A DNA stretch of 64,000 nucleotides, from NCBI GenBank assembly GCA_027676805.1, contig JAQENU010000003.1, positions 254,265 through 318,264 on the forward strand, in the 5' to 3' direction. Below, piece after piece: positions 17,520-27,503 of the stretch. The DNA is from Coprobacillaceae bacterium UN01-12pH3A (GTDB taxonomy: Bacteria; Bacillota_I; Bacilli_A; Erysipelotrichales; Coprobacillaceae). Each line of letters starts with the position of its first letter. Position 1 is the stretch's first letter. The translations under genes were made by a program, and so were the position numbers. A model generated the notes under the pieces. The model saw only the letters and a program-made list of their open reading frames with translations. It did not search any database and had not been told where the DNA came from.

Positions 17520-20459
17520 TTATTTTTTTTGATGATAGCTTAAAATTTCTTTTTTAATCTCTTCATTAATATCTTTTATTGTATAATCTGGTTCTGCCAC
17601 ATAAAATCCCTGTACAAAATCCAAATCTAAATCAATCAATGTCTTTAATTCTTCCGCTCTTTCAACCCCTTCACCAATAACCTTTATTCCTTTGGCTTTG
17701 GTGTAGGCTAAAAAGCTTTTAACCATTAACTGCTTATCTTTGTCCTTATCAATATTGTTGATTAACGAAATATCAATTTTAACGTAAGCGGGATTCATCG
17801 TTAACACGGTTGTTTCACCGCTGTAGCCTGTCCCAAAATCATCAATCGCAAGTTCTGCCTGCCAACGGTTAAGCTGATCGACCTTCGTTTCAAAGCGTCC
17901 CAGATCGGATTGCTCACTCTCGATCATCTCCATTACAATTGATTTCAAATAAGCGCCATAGGTTTCCTGAATATGATTCATATCTACAGCCGACAGACTG
18001 GTATTTGGTACAGAGTTCACAAATAGTTTATAAGGCATGTCAGAAGAGATCTGTGCACTGTAATCTTCCAATACTCGATACCAGGTCATCTGTTCAATAT
18101 AGTAGAGCTTAGATTGTGATTTTGCCAAACGCATCACATCAGATGGATCTTTTAGATTAGGAATCTGAGGTCTCATTAAGCCCTCATAGGCATATACCTC
18201 TCCTGTTTTCAACGAAACGATGGGCTGGAAGGCATAACGAACAGCCATTGTTTCCAGCATCTGATTTAAGAGTTCTGTATCATTTAACAGAATCTTATCG
18301 CGTTCATAAGAATCCTCATTAAAGGTTACTACGATTCCTTTTTGGCGTCTTTTAGCATCATACATAGCAAAATCGGCATGTTTAATCATCTGATCGTAGT
18401 TATAGGAATCTTCGCGATACCACGAAATACCGGCAGAGGCACGCAGACGCATAGAGGACTGATCGGGGAATTGAATACGTGTTTTTGATAGAGTACCATG
18501 TACTCTTTTAATTTCTGTCAATACCTCTTCTGATGTCTCATAGCCATAAAATAAACCTATAAACTCATCCCCAGACTGTCGAGATATGATTGCTTTTCCA
18601 GTATCTACTGTACTTAAAACCTGAGCTGACTGCTGAATATAAAGATCTCCGAAATCATGTCCATATGTATCATTAACATACTTTAGATTATCCAAATCCC
18701 ATAATACACAGGCAATGATTGAATAGTTTTCGGTAATGATCTGCATTGCTTTTTCTTTAAATGCTCGGCGATTTAATAAATTAGTTAAAACATCATAATC
18801 ACGTTCATAAGCCATTTTCTGCATTTCCAGCTTTTCTTTGGTGACTTCAGTAACAATAACCAGCAAACGGTCGTCAGCTTCATTTAAAACGAAACGGAAC
18901 CATTTCTGCGTGTCGCCTACCGGTGCTAAGCAAGTAAAAGTACTTTCTTCTTGCTCATTCTCTAATATACGTTCATTAAATTTATCAAAGAATTCAGAAA
19001 CCTCTTTGATATTCGTTAAGTTAATATCCTCCGGCATTCCTAAAAGTGTTACCAGATTATCTGAACAGTAAATCGAATTCTCACTCTCTTTATATTCAAT
19101 CGCACCTAATGGAAAATCGATGGATTCAAAGATCTTACTTAAACGAGAAGCATTGAATGCTACATCTGAACTCAGTTTTTCAATGGCTGAGGATAATTCA
19201 TCGATCTCATTAATATTTACTTTTTCTAATTCAATTTTTGAAGCCGGATTACTTTCTTTTAATCGCTTCATGACTCTCAGCATCGCTTTAGAAATATTGG
19301 AGCTGGAAAGTAAGGCAATGCCTACCGATACCATGATTGCGGCAACAAACGATAAGATAATGGCTTTATCCATCGTATACACCATGCTTAACAGATTATT
19401 CTTAGAGACAACGCCTACTAAATACCACTGATCATTTGAAAATGGACCGTTTTTCTCATAAATATTGATACGATGTACCCCGGCAACCAGGCTGTCACTG
19501 ACTCCTTGTGCGGAAACATTTGCCATATCCGGAACATTCTCCATCATCTTCAGTGTTATATCCGCATTATTTAAGACGGCTTTTAAATACGGGCTATTAA
19601 TAAATTCAACTTCATATTGATTGTTTTGGGCACCATTGTTTACTGCAATCAGGTACCCGCCCATTTCATCTACATTTAAATCATCATAGCTCATGGATTG
19701 AGCCAGCAAAGACGTACTTACTTCGATACCGACAACTCCATAAACATTTCCAGCATCATCAATTAAGGGTAAACTATAGGTGAAAATATCGATATCGGTA
19801 GGACTCAGACTGAATTTTTTTGACCAATAGCCATATTGACTGCTTTTTAATCCCGGATATTCTTTAACCACCGAAAATGGTTTTGTATAAAAATCTTGAT
19901 AATCCATCATATTTAGATCGACATAAGGTGTCCAATGACTATCCAGCGTAATATTATAATCTTTCATAATTGAACTCAATCCATACTCGGCAATAATATC
20001 ACTATTATCCAAAGAGATAGAAGAAATATCTAAACGGCGAAAATACAAAGCCGGTTTTTCAACTGCACCATCTCCGTCTAAAATAATGAATCCTCCGTTC
20101 ACATTGGAATTTTTCGTTAATGTGAGTAATTCATCGGCAAAAGGATGGAGCAGATCGGAGGTTTGTTCTGAAGTTAATGAACTCATCAGATCTATCCCCA
20201 AATCTTTCGCACGTGTTTGAATATTTTTATTAAATTCTTTTTCAAAAGTATCTAAACTGTTTTTATATCGACTTAACATGGACTCCACAGTGTTTTTTCT
20301 TGTCAGAGAAGTCGCTGCTATATTATTATATGCATTTGTCTCGATATTCTTGATTGCCCCGCTACCAAAAACGAAAATTATATAAATACATGATTGCACT
20401 AATACAACTGTAATCATCGCTTTTAATAATTTAGTTTTTATAGAGGTTGACTTTTTCAT
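17520..20459 (-). CDS. Membrane sensor with GGDEF and EAL domains
   Basis: 979 residues. Transmembrane helices are at about 13-35 and 363-385, flanking an extracellular sensor of Cache type (about 40-355; contains DNSDIIAEYGLSS and YSLPLIDDAGNVYGVVGIEVS). A short HAMP-like linker and a PAS-like domain precede GGDEF, whose motif is SGDEF at 629-633, a variant that can still be active. The EAL domain has EGL at 759, with VMEMIESE, AIDDFGTGYSG, VKIDISL, IGEGVER and QGFYV all present. It lies 12 bases after the solute-binding lipoprotein, so the two probably form one sensory operon. Confidence 0.92.
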   Translation of the reverse strand: MKKSTSIKTKLLKAMITVVLVQSCIYIIFVFGSGAIKNIETNAYNNIAATSLTRKNTVESMLSRYKNSLDTFEKEFNKNIQTRAKDLGIDLMSSLTSEQTSDLLHPFADELLTLTKNSNVNGGFIILDGDGAVEKPALYFRRLDISSISLDNSDIIAEYGLSSIMKDYNITLDSHWTPYVDLNMMDYQDFYTKPFSVVKEYPGLKSSQYGYWSKKFSLSPTDIDIFTYSLPLIDDAGNVYGVVGIEVSTSLLAQSMSYDDLNVDEMGGYLIAVNNGAQNNQYEVEFINSPYLKAVLNNADITLKMMENVPDMANVSAQGVSDSLVAGVHRINIYEKNGPFSNDQWYLVGVVSKNNLLSMVYTMDKAIILSFVAAIMVSVGIALLSSSNISKAMLRVMKRLKESNPASKIELEKVNINEIDELSSAIEKLSSDVAFNASRLSKIFESIDFPLGAIEYKESENSIYCSDNLVTLLGMPEDINLTNIKEVSEFFDKFNERILENEQEESTFTCLAPVGDTQKWFRFVLNEADDRLLVIVTEVTKEKLEMQKMAYERDYDVLTNLLNRRAFKEKAMQIITENYSIIACVLWDLDNLKYVNDTYGHDFGDLYIQQSAQVLSTVDTGKAIISRQSGDEFIGLFYGYETSEEVLTEIKRVHGTLSKTRIQFPDQSSMRLRASAGISWYREDSYNYDQMIKHADFAMYDAKRRQKGIVVTFNEDSYERDKILLNDTELLNQMLETMAVRYAFQPIVSLKTGEVYAYEGLMRPQIPNLKDPSDVMRLAKSQSKLYYIEQMTWYRVLEDYSAQISSDMPYKLFVNSVPNTSLSAVDMNHIQETYGAYLKSIVMEMIESEQSDLGRFETKVDQLNRWQAELAIDDFGTGYSGETTVLTMNPAYVKIDISLINNIDKDKDKQLMVKSFLAYTKAKGIKVIGEGVERAEELKTLIDLDLDFVQGFYVAEPDYTIKDINEEIKKEILSYHQKK

Positions 20460-20470
20460 ATTAGATACTC

Positions 20471-21910
20471 CTATTTATTGATTATTTCATTTAATTCCTT
20501 TAATAACCCCTCATACCAATTATTGAAATTTTCTTCGGTATCAAAATTACTAATGGCTGCTTTTTTATCACTGCTGTCCAATACAGCTTGACGATCTGCC
20601 TTTGCTTTATCACTTAATGATTTTTCCAGCGCATTACGAGCATCATTGGAATTATCAAAAGCTTTGGATGTATACAGTTCATAATCATTGACTTGATCTA
20701 CCGATACTTTTAAAGTATCACTAACAACAGGTGACATAGCAACTTCACTGTCTTGTAAACGCGCTGTGATCGTTTCAAAATTATTGGCAGATTTTTGAAC
20801 CGGCAGATAAGAAGAATTTACTGAAAACTCTACATTTTGTTCTTCTTGAGTAAACCATTTTAAGAAGACCGCAGATGCGTATTCATGTGCTTCATCTGAA
20901 ACAGAAACAGACATCCCGGCTCCCTGCTGTACTGCAATGGCTTCACCGTCTTTGAAATAAGGAGCTTTCATTACTGTACAGTCAATGGGATAGCTGTTTC
21001 CATCATCATCAATCACTGCTGATGGGAAATAGCTTGCTGAAGAAGATGAACCAACTAAAACAATAATATCCCCTGTTTTAGCATCATCACTGCTGAATCG
21101 CCCCTTAGATAAGAAATATCCATTGATATAAGGAATATAGTAATTATCCCATAACTTTTTAGCTGTTTCCTTTGTCAGTGAAATGACAGCTTCACCATTT
21201 TCCACTTTAAACACTTCTTCACCTAATTCTTTAGCTCCACTTAAAATATAATTAGCCATTGAATCACGTCCAAACAATGCTTTTCCATCATCTGCAATAT
21301 CCGGTGTTAAAGCATCCGTATATTCATAATATTTCTTTGCACATTCCGTAATTCCTTCTAAAGTCTGAAGCTCTTCCAGGCTGCTTCCTGTCGCTTCGGC
21401 AAATTTATTCCAATCGGTTTGATTAACCATCATCACTTCTGTTGATTTAGCGGTTGGAAACACCTTTAACGCATTTTTCGCATCAAAGCGTCCCTCTTCA
21501 ATGAATGAATCAACATACGTATCTAATTCCTTTTTAGTAAAATATTGATCTAGATCCACTAATTTCCCCATTTTGTCCAGCTCTAAAGCAAAATCTACAT
21601 AATTAGTGAAAATATTAGGCATCTCATCTGCCCCTACTTCTTCATTTGCGGCATTACGCAATTCATCATAAAGATTATTGATCGTTGATTTTGATTTTGC
21701 TGTGGCAATAATACCCAGTTCTTTTCCCTCGGTTTGATTAAACTGGTTTACCATTTCTTCAAAAGCAACTAATTGCTTCCCATTATAATAATGCCAAATC
21801 GTAATACTGATCGGATTATTCGGATTCAACCCATGCTTTTTATCACTGCATCCTGTAAGTACTACTAATCCTAAAGAAATAGCAAGTAAACACTGTATAA
21901 ACTTTTTCAT
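20471..21910 (-). CDS. Extracellular solute-binding lipoprotein (family 1)
   Basis: 479 residues from ATG 21910 with AAAGGGGG upstream; the ATG at 21931 lacks a site. Lipoprotein signal FIQCLLAISLGLVVLTGC. The body matches ABC-type family 1 binding proteins (ISITIWHYYNGKQLVAFEEMVNQFNQTEGKELGI, ...QQGAGMSVSVSDEAHEYASAVFLKWFTQEEQNVEF). No ABC permease genes are adjacent. It precedes the sensor-GGDEF-EAL gene by 12 bases, so it probably delivers its ligand to that receptor instead of to a transporter; that role is inference from gene order. Confidence 0.9.
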   Translation of the reverse strand: MKKFIQCLLAISLGLVVLTGCSDKKHGLNPNNPISITIWHYYNGKQLVAFEEMVNQFNQTEGKELGIIATAKSKSTINNLYDELRNAANEEVGADEMPNIFTNYVDFALELDKMGKLVDLDQYFTKKELDTYVDSFIEEGRFDAKNALKVFPTAKSTEVMMVNQTDWNKFAEATGSSLEELQTLEGITECAKKYYEYTDALTPDIADDGKALFGRDSMANYILSGAKELGEEVFKVENGEAVISLTKETAKKLWDNYYIPYINGYFLSKGRFSSDDAKTGDIIVLVGSSSSASYFPSAVIDDDGNSYPIDCTVMKAPYFKDGEAIAVQQGAGMSVSVSDEAHEYASAVFLKWFTQEEQNVEFSVNSSYLPVQKSANNFETITARLQDSEVAMSPVVSDTLKVSVDQVNDYELYTSKAFDNSNDARNALEKSLSDKAKADRQAVLDSSDKKAAISNFDTEENFNNWYEGLLKELNEIINK

Positions 21911-21971
21911 AAAAATCCCCCTTTGTCTCATTATACCCCATCTATATAAGCAATACTAGTTCATAAAACGT

Positions 21972-21995
21972 AAAAAAGTAGCTGTAATAGCTACT
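21972..21995 (-). terminator. Terminator of the CPBP protease gene
   Basis: AGTAGCT (21977-21983) pairs with AGCTACT (21989-21995), with a T-run on the minus strand. Confidence 0.8.
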
Positions 21996-22007
21996 AAAAT
22001 ACTATGA

Positions 22008-23633
22008 TTAAATAAATAAGATGACAAGCACTGAAATCAGATTGCTGAAGATGTGTAAATACATCGGAACAGCGATCGATTTTGTCTTTTCATAAAGAAA
22101 TGCAAATAAGCATCCCATGAACATGTAAGGTGCAATTTGTATAAACTGACTTAAGTCGCCGGCAAAGACAGCGCGGCTGACATGAATAAAGCCAAACAAG
22201 AAGCCTGATACCAAAATTGCCAGTATCGGACCAAAACGGCGCATTGCTCTGAAAATAATGCCTCTAAAAACAAATTCTTCAACTAATGGTGCAAAGACAA
22301 TCGTTGCAAACAGCATTGGGATTGGAAAATTATGCATTAATCCTTCAATCGCTACCTGATTTGCACTTTCACTGCCTAAATCAAATAAGTTAACCACAAT
22401 ATTTCCAGCCACCATCACAACATAAGTCAAGCCATAACCAACTAATGTCAGCTTCCCGATTTCTTTTAAGGAAAGACTCCTGAAATATCGCCAAGCAGAT
22501 TGAAATACATTTCTAAACATAAAAAGTGCAATAACCAGCAATGTCCCATCGACAACAAAATTAAACCATGAATTAACAAAATTACTGTCTGTCCAGCCAA
22601 ACGCATTGATTAAAAGACCAAACACAATGCTTAGTAAAAATGTCGCACCAATAAAATATAGAGGTAGATATATACCCACCCCCATTATTAATTGTCTATT
22701 ACTGAATGTTTCATAAAAATCATCATCTTCTCTTGGCAGTTCCTCTTTAGAACGAGGTTCTCCATAATCATAATAATGATCATCCATTTCTATCGTATCC
22801 TCTCCGACCAATTCTTTATAAAAAATGGTCATGGCTAATTGATAACGCACACGATATACTAAAACACTAATAATTGCAGATAAAATAATAGTGAATAAAA
22901 AAGTCCCATTATCACCAATTGGAATCAGCATCGAAATCACCGTTCCGATAATCACGGTCAGAATATAGGCTAACACCATCCAGCCAAAGAAAGAAAGCTT
23001 TAATAAAAACAGCTGTTTCTTCTTTCCCTTCATCATTCGTTTAGCAATTCCCATTGCTTCAAATCCTTTAACTCCGTCTTCCAATAGATAAAACACCGGA
23101 AAGAAGTATAGATCATAAATAATGTTAGTAATGATAATTACGATAATATTTGGCAAGACAATCATTGCCAATACTGTAAATACAGCACCTAATGCTGACA
23201 TTAACGCATATTCATAACTAAGGAACCCATAATTTGTCTGATTGATCATTTCCACTGCTTCCATCAATTGATCACCAAACACCATATAAACCAGTGTCGT
23301 TACCAAAATAACTTCAATAAAGAATATGACGAATTTTATAAAATTATACGTAAAATATGTACCAAATAATTTCGTCCAATTCTTAAAACCATATAGCCCA
23401 TCTTCATATGTTTCTGCCGTTTCCCCACTGTCACGATAAACTTTTAAAGATGAAGTGATAAGTCCTTGTGTAGCAGGCATTATCAATATACTCGCTATCA
23501 GTGTAAGAAGTGAATTTGATATTAGTGATGGGATTACCCCAACTAAAGAAACAAATAAAAAAATCGGAATTAAGATTCTTTTATATTGAATCATCATTTC
23601 TTTAGATCTATATACTATATCAATATTACGCAT
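22008..23633 (-). CDS. CPBP-family intramembrane metalloprotease with extra N-terminal membrane domain
   Basis: 541 residues from ATG 23633, 7 bases after GGGAGG; the ATG two codons earlier sits too close to that site. About 12 membrane segments. The C-terminal third is the CPBP/CAAX-protease domain: PLVEEFVFRGIIFRAM (E452-E453), GFLFGFIHVSRA and MYLHIFSNL give the conserved EExxxR, FxxxH and H/N set. The N-terminal 250 residues are a separate multi-pass region of unknown role, and an acidic cytoplasmic loop (EELPREDDDFYE) lies between. Related proteases act in prenyl-protein processing or bacteriocin immunity; the substrate here is unknown. Confidence 0.85.
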   Translation of the reverse strand: MRNIDIVYRSKEMMIQYKRILIPIFLFVSLVGVIPSLISNSLLTLIASILIMPATQGLITSSLKVYRDSGETAETYEDGLYGFKNWTKLFGTYFTYNFIKFVIFFIEVILVTTLVYMVFGDQLMEAVEMINQTNYGFLSYEYALMSALGAVFTVLAMIVLPNIIVIIITNIIYDLYFFPVFYLLEDGVKGFEAMGIAKRMMKGKKKQLFLLKLSFFGWMVLAYILTVIIGTVISMLIPIGDNGTFLFTIILSAIISVLVYRVRYQLAMTIFYKELVGEDTIEMDDHYYDYGEPRSKEELPREDDDFYETFSNRQLIMGVGIYLPLYFIGATFLLSIVFGLLINAFGWTDSNFVNSWFNFVVDGTLLVIALFMFRNVFQSAWRYFRSLSLKEIGKLTLVGYGLTYVVMVAGNIVVNLFDLGSESANQVAIEGLMHNFPIPMLFATIVFAPLVEEFVFRGIIFRAMRRFGPILAILVSGFLFGFIHVSRAVFAGDLSQFIQIAPYMFMGCLFAFLYEKTKSIAVPMYLHIFSNLISVLVILFI

Positions 23634-23684
23634 TCTCATACCTCCCTTTATGACATTATATCACTTCACCCAATAAAAGAAAAT

Positions 23685-24023
23685 TCATTTGATATCTAAA
23701 CTAGTCTTTATTGCCTGATTGATCAGTTCCATTTTCTCTGCGGAAACACAGCCAACTTTGTCAAAAATACGTTTTTTATCGATCGTTCTTATTTGTTCGA
23801 GTAAAACAATCGATTTCTTTTCTAACTGATCATTATCAATTAAGACATGGGTAGGTATTTTATTTTTCTGCACTTTTGAAGAAATAGGGGCTACGATCAC
23901 AGTAGTAGAAAATTTATTTCCCTTATTATTTTGCAATATCAGGACCGGACGATATCCTCCTTGTTCACTTCCTACTACCGGTGATAAATCGGCATAAAAA
24001 ATATCTCCTCTAGTAATACTCAT
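23685..24023 (-). CDS. mazF: MazF/PemK-type mRNA interferase
   Basis: 112 residues, standard length for the Bacillus EndoA/NdoA branch. Motifs: RGDIFYADLSPVVGSEQGGYRPVLILQN at the N-terminus, TVIVAPISSK, LLEQIRTIDKKRI. The catalytic Arg (RP) and Thr/Ser residues are in place. It would cleave mRNA at a short sequence. The usual upstream antitoxin gene is absent: the 115 bases to the next gene hold no antitoxin-sized frame. The antitoxin may be elsewhere, or the gene may have adapted to solitary life. Ribosome site GTGAGGA before ATG 24023. Confidence 0.93.
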   Translation of the reverse strand: MSITRGDIFYADLSPVVGSEQGGYRPVLILQNNKGNKFSTTVIVAPISSKVQKNKIPTHVLIDNDQLEKKSIVLLEQIRTIDKKRIFDKVGCVSAEKMELINQAIKTSLDIK

Positions 24024-24110
24024 TCATCCTCACTCCCTAGTAATACTATATGCTTAACCCCATGTAGAATTGACTAGAATATTAGGGACAAACTAAATTT
24101 TTATCTTACA

Positions 24111-24140
24111 AAATAAAAAGAAGAGCAATATTACTCTTCT
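24111..24140 (-). terminator. Terminator of the surface-protein gene
   Basis: AGAAGAGCAA (24119-24128) pairs with TTACTCTTCT (24131-24140) with one mismatch; a T-run follows on the minus strand. Confidence 0.8.
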
Positions 24141-25548
24141 ATTCATCATCATTTGTATAGTCAAATTTCTTGTTGTAACCACTATTTTTCTTTGATTGTA
24201 CCAATTGATAGAATGCATAAGCGGCTAATCCGCCACCGACAAGAGTTGTTGCGATCAATGCATAGATTATCATCTGCTGTGTATTGACCTTTTCATTTGT
24301 CTTATCTACTGCTTCCTGAGTCGTTGGTGCCGCCATTGAATAAAGCTGCAAAGCATCTTCTGTTTTTTCATATTGATAGTATTTAATGTTTCCCAGCTCA
24401 TCCATCACATAAATGATAGAGTAATTTGAAAATGCTTTGTCTTCAAACGTCCAGCCATTAAATTTTTCATCCTTAATCACAACTTCTCCATAAATAAGCC
24501 CCTTCATCTTTTGCTTATCTGCTGGTACATCCACAATATAAAGGTTTCGTCCTAATAAACCAACCGGTTTAAAAATCGAGGTAATTTGATTATTTTCAAA
24601 CAAGTAAAAATTCTTTTCACCGGCTTCATTTACCAAGAATACAATGGTCTTATTCATTTGAGCACTGTTCCATGCTTTAACTTCTTGTCCGTCTAACGTT
24701 ACTGTTGTTTCTTCAAAAGAATTCGGAATGCCAATTTCATCGGTATTTCTAACAACGCCTAATTTCTGATTATTAAAGGTTGTATAAACTAATGGTGTTT
24801 CATCCACGTTCACTTTTACATAATACGTCTTAACATCACCGTTTTCTGCAGTAACATTAATTGCAATTTCATTAGTTCCTGCTTTCAAGCTATGTTCACC
24901 AGTTCCCTCTACAGTCGCTTTTTCATCTGCGGCACTTGCATCAATGCTAATCGTTGTCGCATCAGCTGGCAAATTTACTGTATATTCAGTTGTATCTGCA
25001 TTGAATTCTGGACTTATTGATCCTGTACTTACAGATAATCCTGATAAATTATTATTTGTTGATTTAGGCTCTTCCTCAGGAGTATCTGTCGGTGCGGTTG
25101 GTGTTGAATTTCCTCCGGAAGTTGTACCACCTGAGGTTGATCCTCCGGTATTGGAATTTCCCCCACCTGAAGGTGTATTGCTTGGACGTTCAACGACCGA
25201 AACAGAAATGCCACCTGATACCGGCTGATCTACACCTGTATCATAATCAGCAACCATACCTCCGATAGAAACTGACAAAGTACCTGCTGAATTTCCAGAC
25301 ACAGTATATGATTGGGAAGAATTATCTAACCATACTTTATCATTCACGGCACCAGATAATGTAACATAACCTGCACCATTACTTACCGAAACTGTAAACG
25401 TGACGGATTCCCCGACATAAATGGTACTTGCACTTGCAGAAATAGAAGCACTTGCCGCATAGACATCGCTAATAAACCCAGTCATCATGCATACCACCAT
25501 TGTAATTGTGCACAATGCACTTATCATGATTTTATTTTTCTTTTTCAT
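24139..25548 (-). CDS. Membrane-anchored surface protein with Ig-like and cadherin-like domains
   Basis: 469 residues. Signal peptide at 1-31 (ending VYAASA). An Ig-like/beta-sandwich module lies at about 32-120 (SASTIYVGESVTFTVSVSNGAGYVTLSG). A low-complexity Gly/Ser/Thr/Pro linker (about 122-165) is followed by a cadherin-like beta-sandwich domain (about 168-255; LSGLSVSTGSISPEFNADTTEYTVNLP). An unassigned region spans about 260-420, then a transmembrane helix at about 428-452 with a short charged tail. No LPxTG motif. It follows the dockerin-glucosaminidase gene by 16 bases, so the two are co-expressed and may interact on the cell surface. Confidence 0.85.
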   Translation of the reverse strand: MKKKNKIMISALCTITMVVCMMTGFISDVYAASASISASASTIYVGESVTFTVSVSNGAGYVTLSGAVNDKVWLDNSSQSYTVSGNSAGTLSVSIGGMVADYDTGVDQPVSGGISVSVVERPSNTPSGGGNSNTGGSTSGGTTSGGNSTPTAPTDTPEEEPKSTNNNLSGLSVSTGSISPEFNADTTEYTVNLPADATTISIDASAADEKATVEGTGEHSLKAGTNEIAINVTAENGDVKTYYVKVNVDETPLVYTTFNNQKLGVVRNTDEIGIPNSFEETTVTLDGQEVKAWNSAQMNKTIVFLVNEAGEKNFYLFENNQITSIFKPVGLLGRNLYIVDVPADKQKMKGLIYGEVVIKDEKFNGWTFEDKAFSNYSIIYVMDELGNIKYYQYEKTEDALQLYSMAAPTTQEAVDKTNEKVNTQQMIIYALIATTLVGGGLAAYAFYQLVQSKKNSGYNKKFDYTNDDE

Positions 25549-25564
25549 CTATCATTCCTCTTCT

Positions 25565-27385
25565 CTATCTGCCCATAATTATATTTTTAACTTTTACGTA
25601 ATCCGCCGGAGTTACTTTACCATCTCCATTTGCATCTGCTGCCTCTAATGCTCTTCCCGAAAGTAAACTGCTACCCATAATATGATTTTTAATTTTTACA
25701 TAATCTGCTGGGGTGATCTGTCCATCTCCATTTACATCCCCCTTTAAAACTATATCGTCAGGAATATCAAGACCACTTCCATTATACACTACAGTTGTTG
25801 ATGAAGCAGGGATATATACATAATCGCGAGTTGATTTAAAGACCGCTGTTGTCGCCAATTGATTACGATCTTCTGTTAATGGGGTATCGGATATAATCTT
25901 ATACCATTTCTTTCCATCTGTTCCTGTAACAACGTCAAGGATTGTCACCGGAAAATCATACACTTGGTCAAGACCAGCCCCATCCATAGTCGCACTAGAG
26001 TAAATTGCCTTTGAATTAGGATTAGCTTCTTTATAAAACCATTGTTCCCCGCTAGTTAAAATACCAATCGTATAACGTCCAAAGTCACTGTTATCACTAG
26101 ATGTTAACTTCCACATATGCGAAGCTGCTTTTTCACCCCAATAGCCATCAGAGGCATAAGCAACATTTAATCCGCTGTGCTTATCTCCTAAATGCGGTCC
26201 GCAATAACGCTCGTCAATCGCATTTAAATACCCGCGTGAAACATAATCATAAGCATGTCCGTTGATACTATCTAAAATACTCTTATAATAAGTCGCTTGG
26301 TCAGGATCACTGTCATAAGCTGCATGTCCAAATAAATTATTACGTTTTAATGCGTAATCGCTCATTCCCCAACCGGTTTCGTTGATCGCAACCCCAAGCA
26401 TTAACCCGGCATTGACCGTATATGTATTTTGAGAAGTGACGAATGCCTGTCCTTGAGAAGTCAAGGCACTTGTTCTTCCGTTAATTCCAGCATTTAAAAA
26501 ACTATTTAAACTGTTTACTGAAAAATTGGTTTTTGTATGATGGGATAAATATTGATAGTAATTATAATAGGGATTCCCACTATTAATGGCATTACTATAA
26601 TTGCCATTGCGATAGTCATCTAACATTTTAGTATAGCTTGTATAGAAGTAATGACCATCATAGCTATAATAAGTTGCCCCTTCTTGCATATAGCTTTGTT
26701 TAAATCCTACACGGGCATAAGAAAGCGGATAGCCAGACCCGCTGTAATAGCGTGAAGCATGGTATAAAACTCCATTATCGACTTCATAAAAGCTGACTCT
26801 GTCATCTGTTACATTTGTTTCAATACCTGCTATGTACCCAGCAGCTACATCCATCACCACACCGGAAACTTTAATACGGATCGTACGGCCATCTGCACTT
26901 GTACTGATATAAGCTGCATCTGCCGCTGTTCCCCCATGAATGTATCCTGTTCTTCCCGAATCTACTTCAGTATAATAAATCACTTGATTTTTCAAACGAG
27001 CTAATCCATAGTTTGTTGTACGAACCGTATTATTTGCCTTGACCATCACATCTCCGGCTGAACGATAGTACTTTGACTTCTCCATCGCTTCACTGGCTTC
27101 TTCATAGGTATCGTATTCCCCTAGGACAGTCTCATCTTCACCACGTACAGAAACGACTTGATAGGTTTCATCTTCATCAGATACCGCTAATGGTTCTGCC
27201 TCATTGTTATATTCTATATATTCTACATTTCCCTCTTTATCCATAACAATAAAGTGAGTATTGTCAATATCACTGATGTTGTTCTCATTTTCCTCCGCTT
27301 TAACAGATTCACCATATCTATAAAACGCAGGAATAATCATCATAAATGCCAGTAATAACAACGTTATTTTCTTCTTATTATGCAT
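25565..27385 (-). CDS. Secreted glucosaminidase with SH3b and dockerin domains
   Basis: 606 residues. Signal peptide at 1-30. A long N-terminal region (about 35-310) includes repeated Tyr/Gly-rich strands. The GH73-type N-acetylglucosaminidase domain is at about 315-465 (NAGLMLGVAINETGWGMSDYALKRNNLFGHAAYD; the Glu of INETGWG is the likely catalytic acid). An SH3b-like module lies at about 465-540. The C-terminus is a type I dockerin: two calcium loops, DVNGDGQITPADYVKIKN and DANGDGKVTPADYVKVKN. It would cleave peptidoglycan and dock onto a cohesin. No cohesin is obvious in the neighbouring surface protein. Ribosome site AAAGGGGGAG before ATG 27385. Confidence 0.92.
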   Translation of the reverse strand: MHNKKKITLLLLAFMMIIPAFYRYGESVKAEENENNISDIDNTHFIVMDKEGNVEYIEYNNEAEPLAVSDEDETYQVVSVRGEDETVLGEYDTYEEASEAMEKSKYYRSAGDVMVKANNTVRTTNYGLARLKNQVIYYTEVDSGRTGYIHGGTAADAAYISTSADGRTIRIKVSGVVMDVAAGYIAGIETNVTDDRVSFYEVDNGVLYHASRYYSGSGYPLSYARVGFKQSYMQEGATYYSYDGHYFYTSYTKMLDDYRNGNYSNAINSGNPYYNYYQYLSHHTKTNFSVNSLNSFLNAGINGRTSALTSQGQAFVTSQNTYTVNAGLMLGVAINETGWGMSDYALKRNNLFGHAAYDSDPDQATYYKSILDSINGHAYDYVSRGYLNAIDERYCGPHLGDKHSGLNVAYASDGYWGEKAASHMWKLTSSDNSDFGRYTIGILTSGEQWFYKEANPNSKAIYSSATMDGAGLDQVYDFPVTILDVVTGTDGKKWYKIISDTPLTEDRNQLATTAVFKSTRDYVYIPASSTTVVYNGSGLDIPDDIVLKGDVNGDGQITPADYVKIKNHIMGSSLLSGRALEAADANGDGKVTPADYVKVKNIIMGR

Positions 27386-27503
27386 CGATTTACTCCCCCT
27401 TTTAATTGCACACTTCTCTATTTACAGATTATCCTATAATCCTCTAATTTTGTCAATTACATAATCAAAATTGGTAAAAATGGTAAATTATGGGTAAAAA
27501 CAT

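Noticed and set aside
24944..25228. Plus-strand frame over the Pro/Gly linker
   Set aside because: Shadow of the low-complexity linker of the minus-strand surface protein; no ribosome site.
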